Shown here piece by piece: positions 1 to 4,829 of a DNA stretch of 9,528 bases. Source of the stretch: Lachnospiraceae bacterium UBA3845 (GTDB taxonomy: Bacteria > Bacillota > Clostridia > Lachnospirales > Lachnospiraceae); assembly GCA_002392705.1 (NCBI GenBank), contig DGHP01000179.1:769-10296 (forward strand), given 5' to 3'. The position numbers and the translations under genes were made by a program. Within the stretch, counting starts at the first letter, position 1. Each line of letters opens with the position of its first letter. Below the pieces are notes generated by a model that did not search any database, was not told the origin of the DNA, and saw only the letters and a program-made list of their open reading frames with translations.

Positions 1-17
1 ATATTTCAATAGCTGCT

Positions 18-170
18 GACCGGATCCGCCGCAACAGCCAAATCACTGACCGGTTCTGCTGCAGCAGGCCGTATTCCTGAACGGTTCCGCCACAGCAGGC
101 CGTATTCCTGTACGGTTCTGCAGCAGCAAGCCGTATTTCTGTACGGTTCTGCGGCAGCAGACGCATCCCT
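18..170. repeat. Imperfect ~31-bp tandem repeat, about five units
   Basis: Five consecutive units of 30-31 bp can be aligned by eye: 18-47, 48-78, 79-109, 110-140 and 141-170. The core is ACGGTTCTGC, then a CAG-rich stretch, then GCCGTATTCCT. Units 2 and 3 are the most regular. In unit 3 a TACGG near one end is complementary to a CCGTA near the other, so single units could fold into small hairpins. The period is not a multiple of three, so the array would not encode a protein repeat. It lies just downstream of the peptidase gene ending at 203 and may extend left of the window. The first unit is the most degenerate. No transposase or CRISPR feature accompanies it. Confidence 0.75.
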
Positions 171-202
171 GCCCCGCCGGGAGCAGAACATGAAAAAGCG
201 CT

Positions 203-1240
203 TCATTCAAGCCGGAATTTCAGGCCGGCCTTTCCATTTTCGTAAGACAGATCCAGCATTGCCCCGTTTATCATAAAGAAGTGGGGCACCGTATGCCCTA
301 TGTCTGCCTCCCAGATCACGGGAATATCCGGCAATGCTCTCAGGATTCCCTCTTTGTAGGTCATCCCGGTATCAGAAGATTCCACCAGTGTTCTTCCGAT
401 CAGGACGGCTTTTGTTGTTCCTGCGTCGATCCAGCCAGCGTAGCGCATCTGCAGGAGGGTCCTGTACAGAGCTTCGGCGCTCAGGGCAAAATTGTCAAAA
501 TACCAGATCAGTCCGTCCCCGCCGTAACGGCTGAGAAATGCCTTCGTCCCGTCATATCTGGTCCCGATCAGGTCCTTCAGGACGTCGATGCATCCGCCGA
601 TGCAGCGGCCGGAAACATGTATGCGCTCCGCAGAAGCCTGATAAGCCGTCGGCTCGTTGAAAATGATCTGATCCGTCTCCCAGGTATCTCCTTTCATATA
701 AGCCGGAAAAGAATGCTGCTCAGGTATCCCGCCGGAAAGCAGGCAGATGGCATTTTCCAGATAATCCGGACGGAATGTGGCCGGATCATAGTATTTCTCA
801 TCCTTCTCATCCACGGCATAGGTAATCATGTCAAAGCTGCCCGCATTGAATCCGTATATGCCTGCCACATCACAGAGGGTCGTATAGGGATAGAGAAGGC
901 CTGTCGGGTCGGAATAACCCATCAGCCATTTCGGATTCCCGCTGAGCGCCTCCCAGTCCGTATATGGCAGCATCTCCGAGAGAAAATCGCCGCCGCTGGC
1001 AGCCATTACCATCTTCACGTCAGGGCTTCTGAACAGCTCATTCAGTTCCTTTCCCCGTGTCACAGCGTCTCCGCCCCGCATATCATTTAAACGGACAGAA
1101 GCTGTCTCCCGGGTCCTGAAGCCCGCTTTGTGAATCGCCCTCAGGGAGGCATCGAAGCTTTCCTCCTTGCGTCCCACTCCCGCACTGGGAGCGCAGATTC
1201 CGATCAGGTCCCCCTTTGACAGAAATTCCGGATATCTCAT
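203..1240 (-). CDS. S66-family LD-carboxypeptidase / MccF-like serine peptidase
   Basis: This 345-residue protein matches family S66, which contains LD-carboxypeptidases that trim murein tetrapeptides in peptidoglycan recycling and MccF-type peptidases that cleave microcin C-like compounds. The N-terminal GDLIGICAPSAG is the usual family start. The nucleophile motif GYSDPT places the serine at residue 110. A second half with GRCIGGCIDVL leads to the C-terminal DIGHTVP, giving His316. The catalytic Glu of the family should lie about 67 residues before the His, and here WYFDNF supplies Asp249 instead. Length is normal and there is no signal peptide, so the protein is expected in the cytoplasm. 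The ATG at 1240 has AAAGGAG a few bases upstream. The gene follows the DUF4129-like gene by 73 bp on the same strand, so co-transcription is plausible. Family assignment is firm. The choice between murein recycling and peptide-antibiotic immunity is open, and MccF-like proteins of this length are common in Clostridia. Confidence 0.9.
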   Translation of the reverse strand: MRYPEFLSKGDLIGICAPSAGVGRKEESFDASLRAIHKAGFRTRETASVRLNDMRGGDAVTRGKELNELFRSPDVKMVMAASGGDFLSEMLPYTDWEALSGNPKWLMGYSDPTGLLYPYTTLCDVAGIYGFNAGSFDMITYAVDEKDEKYYDPATFRPDYLENAICLLSGGIPEQHSFPAYMKGDTWETDQIIFNEPTAYQASAERIHVSGRCIGGCIDVLKDLIGTRYDGTKAFLSRYGGDGLIWYFDNFALSAEALYRTLLQMRYAGWIDAGTTKAVLIGRTLVESSDTGMTYKEGILRALPDIPVIWEADIGHTVPHFFMINGAMLDLSYENGKAGLKFRLE

Positions 1241-1266
1241 ATATTCTCCTTTCTTCTATCTGCGCA

Positions 1267-1312
1267 GGAACACGCTCTGTCTGCAGCGTTCCGTTTCCCG
1301 CATATCTGCGGG
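1267..1312 (-). other. Two tandem hairpins in the DUF4129-peptidase gap
   Basis: Right after the stop codon at 1314, the minus-strand transcript reads CCCGCA-GATA-TGCGGG (1312 to 1297), a 6-bp GC-rich stem with a four-base loop that can add one more A-T pair. A second inverted repeat follows at 1292 to 1267, with GGAACGC and GTGTTCC arms including one G-T wobble and a loop of about 12 bases. Neither is followed by a T-tract, so they do not look like ordinary intrinsic terminators. They could lower read-through, protect the upstream mRNA end or set the peptidase level. The role is inference; the dyads are visible. Confidence 0.5.
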
Positions 1313-1313
1313 A

Positions 1314-2609
1314 TCATTCCCCGTCCGCAGGGTTCCCGCTCCTTCCATATCTGGCAAGCTCATAATCAGTGTGCAGCGCTTTCATTTCCTCCGTATCCGG
1401 CAGGTTCGCCAGTCTCTCCATCTCCGACGGAGTCTCATGCAGGCCCGGGGCTTCCTTCCTGTAGCGGAGGATCGTTCTGCGGTAGCGCCGGCGGATCCGG
1501 TTTTTCTCCCTCTCTCCGGCACCTGCCCGCAGGCCGGACCGGATCCGGAGCGAAACTCTTTCCTCCTGCAGAAGCGATTCGATTTCGTCCCCGTTTTCCG
1601 TATCCCGGACCCGGAAGGAACGGATGGCCCTTTGCAGCATCCGGACCAGGAAGGCGGCGATCAGGAAAATTCCAAGGGCCGTCAGGACATTTTCAAGAAT
1701 TGTGAAAAAAACCTGCAGCCACACAGGCGGCTCCCGGCCCTCTTCCCCCATCAGCATCTGCAGATCCATGAGCTGCTCCATCTGCGCTTCCTGCTGAAAG
1801 CCGCTTATGATATCTTCCGTACCGCTTTCCCGGATTTCCGGAAGTGTCAGGAAGATCCTGCCGGAGCTGCTCAGCGCTGCCAGACCCGCAAAAAGCCCGG
1901 AGGCAATCAGGACTGCGGCGAGAAAGATGCCTGTGAGGCGGCGGATTCTCACAGAGGGAACATTGCTGACGTGCAGCATTTTCTCCAGGTAGTCCGACCT
2001 GTTTTTCATAAAACGGTAGGGAAAGACAAGGAAAAAATAAAGTACGGCACCTGCCAGGGCAACATTTCCAAGTCCCCTGCTGTGGGCAAAAAGGGACACG
2101 ATATAAAGGCAGAGAAAGAAAGCCAGAAACTGCAGCCAGGGCTGCGGGAGGAAATAATCGTCCCCGGTCCAGCTTAAATCCTGCATCCTTTTGGCGCGGA
2201 TCCGTTCGTTATCATTGAAGCGCATCTGAAGGGCATCATAAGCATACAGCAGCATGAAAACCAGGCTCAGATAAGCGCCCGCTCCCGCATAGGGGATCTT
2301 CAGCACCGTGCCGAGGAGAAAACGCTCTCCCAGAAAGCAGGCGCCCGCGCAGGCGGTCACGCACAGAAAATACAGCCCCAGCGAGCGCAGTTTTTTCTCG
2401 GCCAGATACAGAAAACCGGCAGGCAGGACAGGAAAAAGGGAAAACAGAAAGGCGGGAAGAAGTTTCCCTTCCATCAGCTCCGCGACAGGTCCGTCCACGC
2501 CTTTTTCAATCACCTGGCAGAGGAGGGGGAAAAGGGCCGCCGCCGGAACCGCCAGATGGAGCCGGCGCACCGCAGCCATATACCAGCGGTCAAATGTCTG
2601 CAGATTCAT
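1314..2609 (-). CDS. Polytopic membrane protein with DUF4129-like C-terminus (MoxR-DUF58 partner)
   Basis: This 431-residue membrane protein has about eight hydrophobic segments, near residues 19-34, 50-70, 76-95, 108-125, 158-175, 181-200, 225-247 and 296-324. After the last one comes a basic stretch (about 365-385) and a C-terminal block, GLHETPSEMERLANL...DYELARYG, which resembles the DUF4129 module on the C-terminus of TgpA-type transglutaminase membrane proteins. In those proteins a transglutaminase core sits between the N-terminal helix bundle and the last helix. Here that loop (about 248-295) has only some 48 residues, rich in Gln, Met and Glu, with no Cys-His-Asp core. The start is the ATG at 2609, with AAGGAGG six bases upstream. 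It overlaps the TGA of the DUF58 gene as ATGA, indicating translational coupling. Longer in-frame starts would run deep into the DUF58 gene. No enzymatic role is visible; a scaffold or anchor for the MoxR/DUF58 pair is inferred. Confidence 0.8.
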   Translation of the reverse strand: MNLQTFDRWYMAAVRRLHLAVPAAALFPLLCQVIEKGVDGPVAELMEGKLLPAFLFSLFPVLPAGFLYLAEKKLRSLGLYFLCVTACAGACFLGERFLLGTVLKIPYAGAGAYLSLVFMLLYAYDALQMRFNDNERIRAKRMQDLSWTGDDYFLPQPWLQFLAFFLCLYIVSLFAHSRGLGNVALAGAVLYFFLVFPYRFMKNRSDYLEKMLHVSNVPSVRIRRLTGIFLAAVLIASGLFAGLAALSSSGRIFLTLPEIRESGTEDIISGFQQEAQMEQLMDLQMLMGEEGREPPVWLQVFFTILENVLTALGIFLIAAFLVRMLQRAIRSFRVRDTENGDEIESLLQEERVSLRIRSGLRAGAGEREKNRIRRRYRRTILRYRKEAPGLHETPSEMERLANLPDTEEMKALHTDYELARYGRSGNPADGE

Positions 2610-3757
2610 CCCTTTCCTCCTTCCGTTTTTTCTGTCAGCGGCAGGATGCTGAGGGAGCCTTCCCTCTCGGGCCGCCGCTGATCGGCGCTTCTTACGGGAA
2701 CAACTAAAAGTCCGGTTCTTTCCCGTCCGAGCCATTCCCGGATTCCGGCGCGCAGAAGGCCGGAATCATTGGCGGAGATAAAGACGAATACTTCATCCCG
2801 GTTCAGGCCCGCTTTCTGCTGAGGCAGCAGCGGCAGATAATCGGGAAGCGGAATGACCGTCATGCCGTCCGCCTCAAAATCTTCTGTCAGGAAAATCTCC
2901 TCCCTTGAAAGCCTGTCCGCCCCGCCGCGGCCGGAAAAGACAGTGCCGCTGTTTTCCCTGCCGGCATTTACAATCAGCACGGCGTCCTGATTCATCCGGC
3001 TGAGCGCCCTTAACAGGGACGCGGCGGCGCTGACCGCCATCTCCCTGAGGTCCCAGGCATGCGCCCCCATATCCATAAAAACGTCCAGGATCACAGAGAT
3101 CCGGAGGGAGCGGACCGAACTGAAGGTATTCACCATCAGCCCGCCTGTCCGCGCCGAGGCTTTCCAGTTGATCGTTTTCATCGGATCCCTGATCGTATAG
3201 GAACGGATTCCTGAAAAGGAAAAGGGATCCTCATAGATTCTCCGCGCGCTTTCCAGCTCTCCGCAGAGCGTTTCAACCGCCTTCAGGACCGGTTCCACCT
3301 TCATTCCTGCAGCGTAGACATACAATCCCGGATCATTCTCCTGCCTGTCCGGATCGGTCAGGTATTCCTGCCGGAAGAAAAGCGAGGGCGCATGAAGCGA
3401 AAGCTGGCTTACGCTGTAGAACCCTCTTCTGCACGCGGTGACATGATAACGGCGCAGGATCCGTTCCATTCCCAGGACCGCGAAAAGATCTCTTTTGTAG
3501 ATATAGTCGCTCTCCTGTATATTCTCCGCGTCCGTGAACTTAAGGCCGCGCTGGACCCGGAAGCCGACCTCCAGGACCGGAACCGGGAGACTCTTGCGGT
3601 TTTCGATCAGCTCGGTCAGTTCTCCTGTCTCGCCCGCGTAGATATAGGATTCCGAGAACGACACCCGGACCATGAGCGCCTTCATCCACCTTCCGGCATA
3701 GAAGGCATCCAGGAGGAAAACGATCGCCGCGGCACCGATCAGAAATACAGCAATCAC
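2606..3757 (-). CDS. DUF58 domain-containing protein
   Basis: This 383-residue protein carries the DUF58 signature: GIRSYTIRDPMKTINWKASAR at roughly 183-203, the family's conserved motif, followed by a von Willebrand A-like fold (SVILDVFMD near 222-229). The usual DxSxS metal-binding pattern is not obvious. An N-terminal hydrophobic helix (about 1-17) is followed by a beta-rich region with SESYIYAGETGELTELIENR, typical of the family. DUF58 proteins are regularly encoded next to MoxR ATPases and are thought to be their membrane-side partners or substrates; the exact function is unsettled. The start chosen is the GTG at 3757. It lies one base after the MoxR TAA, and GGAGG inside the MoxR 3' end sits seven bases upstream, whereas an upstream in-frame start at 3799 has no such site and adds residues from inside moxR. 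The gene ends in an ATGA overlap with the next gene. Confidence 0.9.
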   Translation of the reverse strand: MIAVFLIGAAAIVFLLDAFYAGRWMKALMVRVSFSESYIYAGETGELTELIENRKSLPVPVLEVGFRVQRGLKFTDAENIQESDYIYKRDLFAVLGMERILRRYHVTACRRGFYSVSQLSLHAPSLFFRQEYLTDPDRQENDPGLYVYAAGMKVEPVLKAVETLCGELESARRIYEDPFSFSGIRSYTIRDPMKTINWKASARTGGLMVNTFSSVRSLRISVILDVFMDMGAHAWDLREMAVSAAASLLRALSRMNQDAVLIVNAGRENSGTVFSGRGGADRLSREEIFLTEDFEADGMTVIPLPDYLPLLPQQKAGLNRDEVFVFISANDSGLLRAGIREWLGRERTGLLVVPVRSADQRRPEREGSLSILPLTEKTEGGKG

Positions 3758-3758
3758 C

Positions 3759-4703
3759 TTATCTCCTCCAGTTCTCCGTCGGCACAGGGACGCTGCCAAG
3801 GGCTGCCCTGATCCTGTCCTCCTTCTCTTCCTCCGTGCCGCCGCTCAGCAGAAGGCATCTGTGGGCGAGCACAGGCATCGCAAGGTCCTTGACATCCTCG
3901 GGCACCACATAATCCCGTCCCTGCGTCATGGCATATCCCTGGGCGGCGCGCACCAGGGCAAGGGTTCCTCTGGGACTTACGCCCTCCCCCGCCAGTTCTC
4001 CGGCTCCCGAACGGGTCGCCTGAACCAGCGCCGCAATGTAGGCGCGAAGGTCCGCATGGACAAAAATCTTTCTGCATTCCCGGCGAAGGGCGCTGATCTC
4101 TTCCGCTCCCGCGCAGGGGATGACCCTGCTGAGAGGCTCGTCTTCGATGAAGCGGTCAATCATGGCGCATTCTTCCTTCTGGTCCATCTTTCCCATCCGG
4201 ATCCGCATCAGGAAACGGTCCATCTGCGCCTCCGGGAGCGGATAGGTCCCCAGGGTTTCAACAGGATTCTGGGTTGCCGCCACAAAGAAAGGATCCGGAA
4301 GCGTCCTGGTCACCCCGTCCACCGTCACCTGGCCCTCCGCCATGCATTCCAGAAGGGCGGACTGGGTGCGGGGCGTCGCGCGGTTAATCTCATCCGCAAG
4401 CAGAATGTTGGTGAATACCGGTCCCGGCCGGAATACAAATTCAGACTTCCCCTGATGATAATAATTCAGTCCCGTCACATCGCTGGGCAGCAGGTCCGGC
4501 GTAAACTGGATCCGGCTGAAATCAGCCCCCATGCTCAGGGCCAGCGTTCTGGCCATGACCGTTTTCCCCGTGCCCGGCATATCTTCCAGCAGAACATGTC
4601 CGCCGGCGGCAAGGGCCGTAAGAAGGAGCCGGATCGGCTCCCTGCGCCCGATCAGAACCGATTCCATATTTTCCTGAATCTTTTTCAGAACTTCCATAGC
4701 CAT
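3759..4703 (-). CDS. MoxR-family AAA+ ATPase
   Basis: The protein, about 314 residues, is a MoxR-type AAA+ ATPase, a family thought to act as chaperones that help mature or activate partner complexes. Walker A is EDMPGTGKT (P-loop about 43-48), Walker B is ILLADEIN (about 100-107), sensor 1 is ATQNP (about 143-147) and the C-terminal lid has GVSPRGTLAL (sensor-2 Arg near 245). The stretch TPDLLPSDVTG and the insert DGVTRTLPDPFFVAATQNP are characteristic of MoxR proteins. Several in-frame starts exist: GTG at 4754 and ATGs at 4709, 4703 and 4697. GGAG lies 10 bases before the ATG at 4703 and only four before 4709, so 4703 is preferred, with 4709 possible. The gene is followed immediately by DUF58, the standard partner. 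It lies 126 bp after the esterase gene with no clear terminator between, so it may share that transcript. Confidence 0.93.
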   Translation of the reverse strand: MAMEVLKKIQENMESVLIGRREPIRLLLTALAAGGHVLLEDMPGTGKTVMARTLALSMGADFSRIQFTPDLLPSDVTGLNYYHQGKSEFVFRPGPVFTNILLADEINRATPRTQSALLECMAEGQVTVDGVTRTLPDPFFVAATQNPVETLGTYPLPEAQMDRFLMRIRMGKMDQKEECAMIDRFIEDEPLSRVIPCAGAEEISALRRECRKIFVHADLRAYIAALVQATRSGAGELAGEGVSPRGTLALVRAAQGYAMTQGRDYVVPEDVKDLAMPVLAHRCLLLSGGTEEEKEDRIRAALGSVPVPTENWRR

Positions 4704-4798
4704 AATCATTTCTCTCCAAACTCCGGCCCTGCCTGCATCTTCCCGCACAGGCACTGCTCTTCATTCATTTCCATCCCCGCCTCTGATCCGAGGGAATC

Positions 4799-4819
4799 CT
4801 GCCGCTCATCCGCCGGCAG
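4799..4819 (-). other. Short GC-rich dyad after the esterase stop codon
   Basis: CTGCCG and CGGCAG arms of 6 bp flank a nine-base loop, 11 bp beyond the esterase stop. The downstream minus-strand sequence (GATTCCC) has no T-tract, so it does not qualify as an intrinsic terminator. The 126-bp gap around it shows no convincing promoter. Confidence 0.3.
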
Positions 4820-4829
4820 AGCGCAGGTG

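Noticed and set aside
18..170. CRISPR array
   Set aside because: The units are contiguous, without distinct spacers, and the repeats are imperfect throughout; no cas genes are nearby.
6..206. A 66-codon minus-strand reading frame whose ATG overlaps the peptidase stop (ATGA)
   Set aside because: It has no ribosome binding site upstream of 206, and most of it is the 31-bp non-triplet repeat, so the residue pattern changes frame with every unit. It looks like chance openness of a GC-rich repeat.
1167..2177. Long plus-strand open frame opposite the DUF4129-like gene
   Set aside because: It covers the antisense of a membrane protein gene with clear helices and ribosome binding site; its own translation is low-complexity with no family features.
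4706..4774. A 22-residue minus-strand frame (starting MEMNEEQCLC) between the esterase and moxR, overlapping a moxR ATG as ATGA
   Set aside because: It is short, has no clear ribosome binding site of its own and no recognisable motif. It could be a leader peptide but the evidence is too thin.
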